Shown in pieces: positions 17,935-25,689 of a stretch of 64,000 nucleotides of DNA. Source of the DNA: Flavobacteriaceae bacterium UBA4022 (lineage in GTDB: Bacteria > Bacteroidota > Bacteroidia > Flavobacteriales > Flavobacteriaceae); assembly GCA_002384055.1 (NCBI GenBank), contig DGAU01000010.1, positions 9,149 to 73,148 of the forward strand, given 5' to 3'. Position numbers and translations under genes: made by a program. The notes below the pieces were generated by a model, which was not told the origin of the DNA, searched no databases, and saw nothing but the letters and a program-made list of their open reading frames with translations. Numbering within the stretch: the first letter of the stretch is position 1; every line of letters starts with the position of its first letter.

Positions 17935-18387
17935 ATGAAAGTCACACTGAACCGATTGAACGACGATTACCATTTTATAGGTCAGGGTCCCAATGGAATT
18001 CCTGTCTCTATTGATAATAAAGGGGAGGCCACAGTTAAAGGGGCTAGCCCCATGGAATTACTTTTGATGGCCATCGGGGGGTGTAATGCGATCGACATTA
18101 TTTATGTATTGAAAAAGCAACGCCAAATCGTGACCAGCTATCGTGTAGCGGTAGAAGGCACGCGCGGTGATTTCAGAAAGGCGCATCCTTTTAAGTCGGC
18201 CCATGTCTCGATTTATTTAGAAGGCCCAATTGCTCATGCCAAAGCCTTGCGCGCGGCCTCATTGAGTTTCGAACAGTATTGTTCGGTGTCAATGACTTTA
18301 GCGGGTGCTGTGACCATCACTTACGATGTTTATGTCAATGGGGCTCATGTGACGCCCGATTCGATCGCCGCTGAGCAACCACAATAA
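17935..18387 (+). CDS. OsmC-family peroxide-type thiol protein
   Basis: A 150-residue OsmC/Ohr-fold protein. The two conserved cysteines are present: C50 in AIGGCNAIDI and C116 in EQYCSVSM. Members with both can reduce organic hydroperoxides, but many OsmC proteins of this Bacteroidetes type are not characterised, so the peroxidase role is inferred. No signal peptide is seen. It lies 12 bases after the helical protein and 10 before the threonine dehydratase gene, all in the same direction, consistent with one operon. Confidence 0.85.
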   Translation: MKVTLNRLNDDYHFIGQGPNGIPVSIDNKGEATVKGASPMELLLMAIGGCNAIDIIYVLKKQRQIVTSYRVAVEGTRGDFRKAHPFKSAHVSIYLEGPIAHAKALRAASLSFEQYCSVSMTLAGAVTITYDVYVNGAHVTPDSIAAEQPQ

Positions 18388-18397
18388 ACGGATCTCA

Positions 18398-19375
18398 ATG
18401 GCCAACAAATCACATATGACCGATTACCCATCGCATTTGCCAGACAAAGCCCAATTGATTGAAGCCCAAGAGCAATTGGCGACTTGGGTGCACCAAACTC
18501 CTGTGCTCACTTCGTCGTACATCAACGAGCTGGTCGGTGCGCAGGTGTTTTTTAAGTGTGAGCAATTACAGCGCATGGGGGCCTTCAAAATGCGCGGTGC
18601 GACCAAAGCACTGCTGGATCTCTCACCAGAGCAACGTGCCCAGGGTGTGGTGACCCATTCGTCGGGAAATTTTGGACAGGCCGTGGCACTGGCCTCCAAA
18701 ATGATGGGGGTTACTGCCTATGTTGTCATGCCAGATCAAACGCCACAAGTCAAGAAGGCTGCTGTAAGGGGTTATGGCGCCCAGGTTACAGAATGTGTCT
18801 CCACAATTGAAGCCCGTGTCGCTATGACGGCGCAAATTGTCTCAGAAAAAGGAGCGACACCACTTCATCCCTCTAATGATTTGTCTGTGATTTTGGGTAA
18901 TGCAACTGCTGCTATGGAATTTTTGAACCAGGTCAGTGGCTTGGATCAAATTGTAGTGCCAGTTGGGGGTGGAGGTTTGCTTGCTGGAACGGCCTTGGCC
19001 TGTCATTATTTTGGTCAAGAGTGTCTCTGCATCGGGGCAGAACCAGAGCAGGTTAATGACGCTTTTCGTTCCTTACAAACAGGGGTGATACAACACAATA
19101 CACAAACCAATACTATCGCAGATGGCCTGAAAACACAATTGGGCGATGTGAATTTCCCCATCATTGAGTCTTTGGTTAGTGCGATCCATTGTGTAGACGA
19201 ACAAGAGATTGTCGGAGCGATGCGTCTGCTTTATGAGCGCATGAAATTGGTCGTCGAACCGTCAAGTGCTGTAGCTCTTGCTGCGGTGCTCAAAAATCAT
19301 AACCTGCTCAAGGGTAAAAATATAGGCATTATCTTGTCAGGGGGCAATGTGGATCTATCAGCCTTGCCTTTTTAA
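18398..19375 (+). CDS. Threonine/serine dehydratase, short PLP form
   Basis: A 325-residue fold-type II PLP enzyme that would deaminate threonine to 2-oxobutyrate and/or serine to pyruvate. The PLP lysine is K64 in the GAFKMRGA motif, the phosphate-binding loop is VGGGGLLAG, and SSGNFGQA follows the canonical pattern. The C-terminal ACT-like regulatory domains of biosynthetic IlvA (over 400 residues) are absent. It resembles catabolic threonine dehydratase or serine racemase. An alternative ATG at 18416 would shorten it by six residues. It may supply 2-oxobutyrate to the ilv operon just upstream, but substrate choice cannot be read from sequence. Confidence 0.85.
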   Translation: MANKSHMTDYPSHLPDKAQLIEAQEQLATWVHQTPVLTSSYINELVGAQVFFKCEQLQRMGAFKMRGATKALLDLSPEQRAQGVVTHSSGNFGQAVALASKMMGVTAYVVMPDQTPQVKKAAVRGYGAQVTECVSTIEARVAMTAQIVSEKGATPLHPSNDLSVILGNATAAMEFLNQVSGLDQIVVPVGGGGLLAGTALACHYFGQECLCIGAEPEQVNDAFRSLQTGVIQHNTQTNTIADGLKTQLGDVNFPIIESLVSAIHCVDEQEIVGAMRLLYERMKLVVEPSSAVALAAVLKNHNLLKGKNIGIILSGGNVDLSALPF

Positions 19376-19415
19376 TACTTATTTCCCAGAACAATTATTG
19401 ATCCAAAGGGTGCTA

Positions 19416-19446
19416 TTGAGCAGCAGTGAATATTATGGTATATTTG
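19416..19446 (+). promoter_or_regulatory. Consensus promoter of the PagL-like gene
   Basis: TTG (19416-19418), a 20-base spacer and TATATTTG (19439-19446) match the Bacteroidetes promoter fully. The leader to the ATG at 19463 would be only about 10-13 bases. Confidence 0.65.
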
Positions 19447-19462
19447 GTGGCTCGAAAAATCT

Positions 19463-20572
19463 ATGAAAAAGTTTATTTCCCTTATTTGTCTCTTGTTCCT
19501 GAGTCAGGCCGTCTTTTGTCAAAAAAGAGAGCTGAAGCCTGTGGCATTTGAATTGGATTACTTTTACGGGAGTATATTGGAGCACAATTCGGATATCGCT
19601 CACCTGATTACTGGCCACCCCTCAGGGTTTAACCTGGCATTTAACCACAAGACCTACGGCCATAACGAATGGGAAAGCCGTTATAACTATCCCGACTGGG
19701 GATTTACCTTCAATTATCAGGATTTAGGGAATGAATATTTGGGCAAAAACTATGGTCTTTACGGGCATTTTAATTGGTATTTTTGGAATCGTGTGCTGCG
19801 CTTAGGTATTGGTCAAGGCGTCGCTCTGGCAGGAAATCCTTATGACCCCGATAATAATTATCAAAACACAGCTTACGGAAGTCGCTTGTTGAGCACGACC
19901 TTCTTGAAATTCAACATCATCAAAGAAAACGTTTACCGAGGGATCGGTTTTCGTTTGGGCACGGGTATCATCCACTATTCCAATGCCAATTTTAAGGCCC
20001 CAAACAGCAGCACCAATACCTTATACTTCTCGGCAGGCGTTTCTTATCAGACTCAGGAGGGTATTATTGCCCCAAGGTATACCTATGGAGACTTCCCAAG
20101 CGAATTTTACCAGGAGCCTATTAAGGTCAATGCTGTTTTTCGAACGGGCTTGAATGAGGCTGATGTCATTGGCTTAGGCCAACACCCTTTTTATGTATTT
20201 TCGTTTTTTGCAGACAAACGTATTAACTACAAAAGCACCGTCCAGCTGGGTGTGGACTTTTTTTTCTCCGACTTCTTGATTCATTTGATCCGCTATCGTG
20301 AATCGGCTTTTCCAGGAGATGGCATAGAGCCTGGATTAGATTATCGAAGAATAGGTGTATTTTTAGGGCATGAATTTAGGTTCAGAAGTAACGCTTTTGT
20401 TTCACAATTGGGCCGCTATTTTTACTGGCCTTATGAGTTCGAAAACAGAATATATAACCGTTTAGGGCTCAAGCGGTATTTTTTTAATGACCGGTTTTTT
20501 GCCGCGGTCACCCTAAAGGCCCACTGGGCCAAGGCAGAGGCCGTTGAATTTGGAATAGGTATTCGCATATGA
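19463..20572 (+). CDS. PagL-like lipid A deacylase / acyloxyacyl hydrolase family
   Basis: A 369-residue secreted protein with a signal peptide (about residues 1-19, ending AVFCQ) and many alternating aromatic beta-strand segments, as in an outer-membrane beta barrel. The region around H171-S173-N174 (IIHYSNANF) matches the catalytic His-Ser pattern of lipid A 3-O-deacylase PagL; Flavobacteriia homologues are often called acyloxyacyl hydrolase. The protein is about twice the length of the Proteobacterial PagL barrel, so additional strands or domains follow. The gene's stop overlaps the start of the DUF2807 lipoprotein by four bases. Activity on lipid A is inferred. Confidence 0.7.
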   Translation: MKKFISLICLLFLSQAVFCQKRELKPVAFELDYFYGSILEHNSDIAHLITGHPSGFNLAFNHKTYGHNEWESRYNYPDWGFTFNYQDLGNEYLGKNYGLYGHFNWYFWNRVLRLGIGQGVALAGNPYDPDNNYQNTAYGSRLLSTTFLKFNIIKENVYRGIGFRLGTGIIHYSNANFKAPNSSTNTLYFSAGVSYQTQEGIIAPRYTYGDFPSEFYQEPIKVNAVFRTGLNEADVIGLGQHPFYVFSFFADKRINYKSTVQLGVDFFFSDFLIHLIRYRESAFPGDGIEPGLDYRRIGVFLGHEFRFRSNAFVSQLGRYFYWPYEFENRIYNRLGLKRYFFNDRFFAAVTLKAHWAKAEAVEFGIGIRI

Positions 20573-21339
20573 GCAATTGGAGAAAAATAAGAATTTTATG
20601 GGGGCTAGTGGCCCTTATGTTTCTTGGCTGTGACAGTCAGAATGCTTGGGATTGTGTTCAGTCTGCGGGACCGATTGTCCAGAAAGAATTCTCTGTGGAA
20701 CAATTCAAGAAAATCATCATTTGGAACCGCGTGCAGCTCATTGTTTCGTCGGGAACCCAGAGAAGTGTGATCGTGGAAACAGGCGAAAACCTCATGAACG
20801 ACATTTTGGTGCGCGTCGAAGACAGCATCCTAAAAGTCAGTGACCGCAACAGCTGTAATTTCACACGCGAATATGGCATCACTAAAGTTTACGTCACTGC
20901 GCCAGTCGACTCTTTAGAAATACGATCGAGCTCCGGATTGCCGGTTTTAGGACAAGGCCCAATAACCTTCAAAAAACTTACTTTAATTTCGGAAGACCGG
21001 GAACAAGATGGTGAATTTCATGTCGATGGTGACTTTATTTTTGATGAGTTGGACGTCACACAGTTGATTATTTTTGCCAATGGAACGTCCAAGTTTTTTA
21101 TTAAAGGCCGTGCCAATAGCGCCAATATTGGTCTATATGATGGCGATGCAAGAGTTGAAGCCCCAGAATTAGAAGTCAGAAATCTTTATTTGTTCCATCG
21201 CAGCACCAACAAAATGATCGTAGCACCGACCAATAGAATTCAAGGCAATATTGTGGGTATTGGTGATGTTATTTGCTTGACCCGACCCCCTTTAGAGTTT
21301 GTTGAGGAGACTTTTACCGGGCAGTTGATTTATCAGTAA
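20569..21339 (+). CDS. DUF2807 (head GIN domain) lipoprotein
   Basis: A 256-residue lipoprotein: the lipobox FLGC places the lipidated cysteine at residue 21. The mature part begins with FSVEQFKKIIIWNRVQLIVSSG, here cited only as the start of a right-handed beta-helix-like DUF2807 domain that is widespread in Bacteroidetes and has no known activity. The ATG overlaps the stop of the PagL-like gene (ATGA), so both envelope proteins are probably made from one mRNA. A functional link between them is inference. Confidence 0.75.
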   Translation: MSNWRKIRILWGLVALMFLGCDSQNAWDCVQSAGPIVQKEFSVEQFKKIIIWNRVQLIVSSGTQRSVIVETGENLMNDILVRVEDSILKVSDRNSCNFTREYGITKVYVTAPVDSLEIRSSSGLPVLGQGPITFKKLTLISEDREQDGEFHVDGDFIFDELDVTQLIIFANGTSKFFIKGRANSANIGLYDGDARVEAPELEVRNLYLFHRSTNKMIVAPTNRIQGNIVGIGDVICLTRPPLEFVEETFTGQLIYQ

Positions 21340-21493
21340 ACGGCTCTATTGGTTTAGCAATTGATCACGCATTGTGGCCCTTTTCTCAGGACTTTTTAAA
21401 AATTATTTTCCCGCGCTAAGCTCTGGTATTTTCAAGGGCATGGCCCACGGCTAAAAAAGTGAAGAAACATTTTAATAATCTATTGATAACCGT

Positions 21494-21501
21494 TACTTTA
21501 G
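21494..21501 (+). promoter_or_regulatory. Weak -7 element before the phe leader
   Basis: TACTTTAG differs from TAnnTTTG at one base and lies 16 bases before the leader peptide ATG. No TTG is found at 17-23 bases upstream. It is a candidate start for the pheA leader transcript, not a firm promoter. Confidence 0.3.
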
Positions 21502-21517
21502 CTTAATAAATCGAACG

Positions 21518-21586
21518 ATGATGCGTTATTTTACTTATAAGTTTCACTTTTTTTTCTTTACGAAAAACCCCTGGGCTTGTGTTTAA
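21518..21586 (+). CDS. Phe-rich leader peptide of the pheA attenuator
   Basis: A 22-codon frame (ATG ATG CGT ... GTT TAA) not explained by any longer gene. It encodes six Phe, two Tyr and one Trp; four Phe are consecutive (FHFFFF at residues 9-14). This composition closely parallels the enterobacterial PheL leader peptide. The stop codon is 24 bases before a strong intrinsic terminator (21610-21634), which lies directly in front of pheA. Ribosome stalling at the Phe codons when Phe-tRNA is scarce would leave 21571-21577 free to form an antiterminator with 21608-21614. The peptide itself probably has no function once made. The composition, position and hairpin are seen; regulation is inferred. 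Confidence 0.8.
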   Translation: MMRYFTYKFHFFFFTKNPWACV

Positions 21587-21609
21587 TGACCAAAACATAA
21601 TGATAATGG

Positions 21610-21634
21610 CCCGGAATTGATTCCGGGTTTTTTT
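21610..21634 (+). terminator. Attenuator terminator in front of pheA
   Basis: CCCGGAAT (21610-21617) pairs perfectly with ATTCCGGG (21620-21627) and is followed by seven T (21628-21634). It ends 10 bases before the pheA start and has no gene directly upstream that would need ending; the previous long gene stops at 21339. The segment 21608-21614 can alternatively pair with 21571-21577 inside the leader peptide frame, which would prevent this stem. This is the terminator half of an attenuator. Confidence 0.85.
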
Positions 21635-21644
21635 ATGAACCTAA

Positions 21645-22508
21645 ATGACGCAAACGCGAATGAATATTGCTATTCCTGGTATCGAAAGTTGCTTTCACGA
21701 TTTGGCCGTGCGTGCGCTTTTTCCAGACGTTAAAGTATCCCTAATCCCTTGTAGCTCATTTGATGGAGTGACTCAGGCAGTGGCCGATCAAAAGGCTGAT
21801 TTTGGTGTTTTGGCCATTGAAAACTCGATAGCGGGCTCGATTCTGACCAACTACAATCTCATCGAAGGCGGTGCATTTGAGATTTATGATGAGGTTTTTC
21901 TCAATATCCAGATGTATCTGATGGCTTTGCCATCGGCAAGTATTACGGATATAACACAGGTGCATTCACATCCCGTAGCGCTGCTTCAATGTCGTAAATA
22001 CCTTAGGGAATTTCAGGGACCATTAACCGTTATCGAAGGTCGTGATACGGCTACTGAAGCCAAGCGTATCGTTACTGAGAATCTTCAAGGCGTAGCTGCC
22101 ATTGCAGGTGAAGAAGTGGCCCATCGTTATGGCTTGAAAATTTTGGACCGACACATTCAAGACATTAAGAACAATCAAACCAGGTTTGTGTTGATCGGGC
22201 CTTCGGGTATAATCACACACAAAAACCTCAATAAAGCCAGCATTAAATTTCAATTAGGACATGAGATAGGGTCTTTAAGTAAGGCACTCACAATCCTTAG
22301 TGATCATGGGATCAATCTAACAAAGATACAGTCACTTCCTGTTTTGGGGACTTACTGGCGCTATGCTTTTTTTGTCGACGTGACCTTCGATGACCTACAG
22401 GATTTTGAAAAAGCCATGACCGTTTTGACGCCATACCTTAAAAATTATAAGCGATTAGGCGTCTATGCGACCAATCGTGAAAACGCACCAAGCAGACTAT
22501 TAATATGA
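21645..22508 (+). CDS. pheA: Prephenate dehydratase
   Basis: Converts prephenate to phenylpyruvate, the committed step to phenylalanine. The 287-residue protein has the PDT domain (about residues 6-185), including LAIENSIAGSILTNY and the NNQTRFVLI motif with the catalytic Thr-Arg-Phe. An ACT domain follows (about 200-278, HEIGSLSKALTIL), giving the site for Phe feedback. No chorismate mutase is fused here; that activity sits on the next gene. ATG 21645 is used; ATG 21660 is possible. Its stop overlaps the start of the DAHP synthase gene by four bases, and its transcription is probably governed by the leader at 21518-21634. Confidence 0.94.
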   Translation: MTQTRMNIAIPGIESCFHDLAVRALFPDVKVSLIPCSSFDGVTQAVADQKADFGVLAIENSIAGSILTNYNLIEGGAFEIYDEVFLNIQMYLMALPSASITDITQVHSHPVALLQCRKYLREFQGPLTVIEGRDTATEAKRIVTENLQGVAAIAGEEVAHRYGLKILDRHIQDIKNNQTRFVLIGPSGIITHKNLNKASIKFQLGHEIGSLSKALTILSDHGINLTKIQSLPVLGTYWRYAFFVDVTFDDLQDFEKAMTVLTPYLKNYKRLGVYATNRENAPSRLLI

Positions 22509-23578
22509 CAGACACAAACACACAAGCACGCAGTTGGCTCGATGCCATGGGACTTCATCATCCCTTGGTCATCGCCGGACCATGCAGTGCTGAGACAGAA
22601 GAGCAACTGCTCACAATTGCTCATGCACTCAAACAGACCAAGACCACTGTATTACGCGCGGGCTTATGGAAGCCAAGAACACGCCCGGGCAATTTTGAAG
22701 GGGTCGGCGCACTTGGCTTGCCATGGTTGCAAAGAGCTAAGGCAGAAACAGGTTTGTTGACCACCACCGAGGTAGCGCATCCGCATCATGTCGAACTGGC
22801 ATTGGCCCATGATGTTGATATTTTGTGGATCGGTGCGCGCACGACAGTTTCTCCTTTTATTGTTCAAGATATTGCTGATGCCTTAAAAGGCACGGGCAAA
22901 ACGGTATTGATCAAGAATCCCGTTAATCCTGATTTGGCCCTTTGGATGGGGGCTATCGAACGTTTTGAAAAATCCGGAATTACCCAGCTTGGCGCCATAC
23001 ATCGTGGCTTTTCGTCTTACGAAAAAAACAAATACCGCAACACCCCAGAATGGCAAATTGCCATTGATTTTCAATCGCGTTGTGATGTACCCCTTATTCT
23101 TGATCCGTCTCATATGGGAGGCAGGAGAGACCTGATTTTTGACTTGTCACAAACCGCTCTTGACCTTAATTATGATGGATTAATGATTGAGTCTCATCAT
23201 ACGCCAGATTTGGCCTGGAGTGACGCGGCGCAGCAAATCACGCCCGAAGAACTTCACCAGATCATCACAGCCCTGCAGGTCAGGAAGCCTCAAGGGGAAG
23301 CCCTAGAATATCAAAATCAGCTCAAGGCTTTAAGAACCCAAATCGATATTTCTGACCACCAAATCATAGAGACTTTAGGGCGCCGGATGAAGGTTGCTGG
23401 GCAAATCGGTCAATTAAAGAAAGATAATAATGTCGCCATATTGCAATCAGATCGATGGTATGCGATCTTGGAGAAAATGATCAACGAAGGAACTCATCTG
23501 GGCTTAAGCGAAGAATTTGTGCAAAAATTATTCAAAGCGATTCATCAAGAGTCCATCAATCAACAAAAAGTCGATTGA
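22505..23578 (+). CDS. DAHP synthase / chorismate mutase (AroQ) fusion
   Basis: A 357-residue bifunctional enzyme. Residues about 15-265 form a type I-beta (KdsA-like) 3-deoxy-7-phosphoheptulonate synthase with IAGPCSAE, LRAGLWKPRTRPGNFEG and LDPSHMGGRRD; it starts the shikimate pathway. Residues about 270-350 are an AroQ-class chorismate mutase helical domain (LKALRTQIDISDHQIIETLGRRM). The protein therefore catalyses the first step and the branch point to Phe and Tyr. The fused mutase commonly also allosterically controls the synthase in related bacteria. It overlaps pheA by four bases. In many Flavobacteriia an aminotransferase and tyrA lie between these two genes; both are absent here. Confidence 0.93.
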   Translation: MTDTNTQARSWLDAMGLHHPLVIAGPCSAETEEQLLTIAHALKQTKTTVLRAGLWKPRTRPGNFEGVGALGLPWLQRAKAETGLLTTTEVAHPHHVELALAHDVDILWIGARTTVSPFIVQDIADALKGTGKTVLIKNPVNPDLALWMGAIERFEKSGITQLGAIHRGFSSYEKNKYRNTPEWQIAIDFQSRCDVPLILDPSHMGGRRDLIFDLSQTALDLNYDGLMIESHHTPDLAWSDAAQQITPEELHQIITALQVRKPQGEALEYQNQLKALRTQIDISDHQIIETLGRRMKVAGQIGQLKKDNNVAILQSDRWYAILEKMINEGTHLGLSEEFVQKLFKAIHQESINQQKVD

Positions 23579-23724
23579 TTCTGACCTCTAAATCCATCTT
23601 TTGTGTGGTCACGAGCCAATTCGTGCATATGTGTGAGGCCCCAGGTTGGGTATTTGGCCCTTGATGGCGCAAATATGGTTTTTAGTTCCATTGTTTGCCC
23701 GAAATTTCGGATTTTTGTTGGGGC

Positions 23725-24675
23725 ATGAAAGGAACTGTTTATAAATCTACTGGGAGTTGGTATACCGTCAAAGCGGAAACCGGACATTTTTATGCTTGTC
23801 GGATCAAGGGTAAATTTCGACTCGAAGGCATCAAGAGCACCAATCCCATCGCGGTTGGCGATCATATATCCTTTGACATCGACCAACAAGCTGATGGCCC
23901 CCAAGGGGTCATTAACGCGATAGACCCAAGAGATAATTACATCATTCGTAAGTCGGTTAACCTATCCAAACAAACCCATATTATAGCGGCCAATATTGAT
24001 ATCGCTTTTTTACTGGTGACCCCCAATAATCCCGTTACTACGACAGCCTTTATTGATCGGTTTTTGGTTTCGGCAGAAGCTTACCACATCAAGAGTGTCT
24101 TGCTCTTCAATAAGACCGATGATTATGATCCAGAGTCCTTAGACGAGGTCAAATATCTTGCGGCGCTCTATCGCTCAATTGGTTACCAATGTATTGGGAT
24201 ATCGGCCAAAACCGGCAAAAACATTGATCAGGTGAAAGCGCTCATGACGGGTAAGGTGTCTATGTTTTCGGGTCATAGCGGCGTGGGAAAATCGACATTG
24301 GTCAACACTTTAGCGCCTAATTTGTCGTTAAAAACCTCAAAGATTTCTCTTCAGCATGCCCAGGGCCAGCACACGACCACCTTTGCCGAAATGTTCGATA
24401 TGCCTTTTGGAGCGCAAATAATTGACACCCCTGGGATCAAAGGATTTGGATTAGTGGCCATTGATGATCAAGAGTTGTCGGCTTATTTTCCGGAGTTCTT
24501 CGCCCTAAAAGACCAGTGTAAATTTCATAATTGTCTTCACGTTAAGGAGCCCCATTGCGCCATAAAGGAGGCTTTGGAAGACGATAAATTGGCCTGGTCA
24601 CGATACAAAAGTTATTTACAGATTTTAGAGGGCGGTGACGAGGGTTACCGCAAAGACCAGCACCAAGAATCATGA
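23725..24675 (+). CDS. rsgA: Ribosome small subunit-dependent GTPase A
   Basis: RsgA checks and matures the decoding centre of the 30S subunit. The 316-residue protein has the N-terminal OB fold (MKGTVYKSTGSWY...), the circularly permuted GTPase with G4 NKTD before G1 GHSGVGKST, and a C-terminal zinc finger, CKFHNCLHVKEPHC. ATG 23725 is the natural start; an in-frame TTG 30 bases upstream lacks support. GATTTTTG at 23710-23717 with TTG 16 bases before it resembles a promoter very close to the ATG. The next gene, dtd, overlaps its stop by four bases, beginning an rsgA-dtd-mazG-aroA operon typical of Flavobacteriia. Confidence 0.95.
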   Translation: MKGTVYKSTGSWYTVKAETGHFYACRIKGKFRLEGIKSTNPIAVGDHISFDIDQQADGPQGVINAIDPRDNYIIRKSVNLSKQTHIIAANIDIAFLLVTPNNPVTTTAFIDRFLVSAEAYHIKSVLLFNKTDDYDPESLDEVKYLAALYRSIGYQCIGISAKTGKNIDQVKALMTGKVSMFSGHSGVGKSTLVNTLAPNLSLKTSKISLQHAQGQHTTTFAEMFDMPFGAQIIDTPGIKGFGLVAIDDQELSAYFPEFFALKDQCKFHNCLHVKEPHCAIKEALEDDKLAWSRYKSYLQILEGGDEGYRKDQHQES

Positions 24676-25124
24676 AAGCCGTCATCCAGAGAGTCGTCAG
24701 GGCATCGGTAGTAGTCGAAGCGCAAACAATAGCTCATATTGGCCAAGGGCTTTTAGTGTTGCTTGGGATCGCTCACGACGATACCACTGAGGATGTTCGG
24801 TGGTTGAGTAAAAAAATCAGTCAGATGCGTATTTTTTCAGATGCGCAAGGTCAGATGAATGCATCGGTCAAATCCATCAATGGAGGGCTATTGGTGGTCA
24901 GTCAATTTACCTTAATGGCCAGCACTAAAAAAGGCAATCGTCCCTCTTTTATTCAGGCGGCGGGTCCTGAGATGGCCACGCCGCTTTATGAGCAATTTGT
25001 ACAGCAACTGACTCAAGACGCCGAGCGTCCGGTGGCCACAGGAATATTTGGCGCAGATATGGCCTTAGAATTAATCAATGATGGCCCTGTGACCATTGTT
25101 TTGGATAGTAAAGACAAAGTTTAG
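24672..25124 (+). CDS. dtd: D-aminoacyl-tRNA deacylase
   Basis: Dtd frees tRNAs wrongly charged with D-amino acids or glycine. The 150-residue protein begins MKAVIQRVVRASV and carries the SQFTLMAST motif and the Gly-cisPro-containing GPVTIVLDS near the C-terminus, the two hallmarks of the family. Length is canonical. It overlaps rsgA by four bases and is followed after three bases by the MazG-like gene, so translation is coupled through the operon. Confidence 0.95.
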   Translation: MKAVIQRVVRASVVVEAQTIAHIGQGLLVLLGIAHDDTTEDVRWLSKKISQMRIFSDAQGQMNASVKSINGGLLVVSQFTLMASTKKGNRPSFIQAAGPEMATPLYEQFVQQLTQDAERPVATGIFGADMALELINDGPVTIVLDSKDKV

Positions 25125-25127
25125 ATT

Positions 25128-25454
25128 ATGGATATCAAGAACGCACAAAAAGAAGTCGACCATTGGATACAAAGCCATGGAGTCCGTTATTTTAATGAAT
25201 TAACCAATATGGCCCAGCTCACCGAAGAAGTTGGCGAGGTGGCGCGTATTATAGCACGGCGCTATGGGGAACAGAGTGAGAAGCCCAGCGACGCCGACAA
25301 AGACCTTGGTGAAGAATTGGCCGATGTGCTTTTTGTTGTTTTGTGCTTGGCGAACCAGACGGGAATCAATTTGCAAGAGGCCTTTGATAAAAAATTAGAC
25401 CTCAAAACAAAGCGCGATCATGATCGGCATCACCAAAATAAAAAATTGACCTAA
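25128..25454 (+). CDS. MazG-like nucleotide pyrophosphohydrolase
   Basis: A 108-residue all-alpha NTP pyrophosphatase. The metal-binding ExxE...ExxD pattern is present: EEVGEV near residue 30 and GEELADVLF near residue 63. Single-domain proteins of this size hydrolyse non-canonical or specific NTPs as house-cleaning enzymes; the exact nucleotide is not determined by the sequence. It lies three bases after dtd and one before a small membrane protein. Confidence 0.85.
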   Translation: MDIKNAQKEVDHWIQSHGVRYFNELTNMAQLTEEVGEVARIIARRYGEQSEKPSDADKDLGEELADVLFVVLCLANQTGINLQEAFDKKLDLKTKRDHDRHHQNKKLT

Positions 25455-25455
25455 G

Positions 25456-25689
25456 GTGTTTCAAAAAATCACACGATATAAGGGTTTTTGGCGATCTGTA
25501 GTGGTCTTGGGTCTGTCTTTTGGCAGCCTATTTTTGTTGATCCAATGGCTGCGATTTGATTTTTCATTCACGTTTGTTCAAGAGCCCTTGCGCTTTGTAG
25601 CGGGTTGGCTATTTGGGTCTTTTGGGTATGGATTTTTTGTGAGTTACGGTAAGTTTTACCGAATGGTCCAACACAAAAAAAACGTGTAA
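25456..25689 (+). CDS. Small membrane protein of unknown function
   Basis: A 77-residue protein beginning with GTG and containing two hydrophobic segments, about residues 14-30 and 44-62, with a basic C-terminus (FYRMVQHKKNV). It fits one base after the MazG-like gene and its stop shares a base with the ATG of aroA (TAATG), so it is an intact operon member rather than a chance frame. I do not know a function; no catalytic motif is visible. Confidence 0.7.
   Translation: MFQKITRYKGFWRSVVVLGLSFGSLFLLIQWLRFDFSFTFVQEPLRFVAGWLFGSFGYGFFVSYGKFYRMVQHKKNV

Noticed and set aside
23699..23710. Palindrome CCGAAATTTCGG before rsgA, as a terminator or attenuator
   Set aside because: Only four pairs remain once a loop is allowed and the T-run is broken; more likely chance or a protein-binding site of unknown kind.
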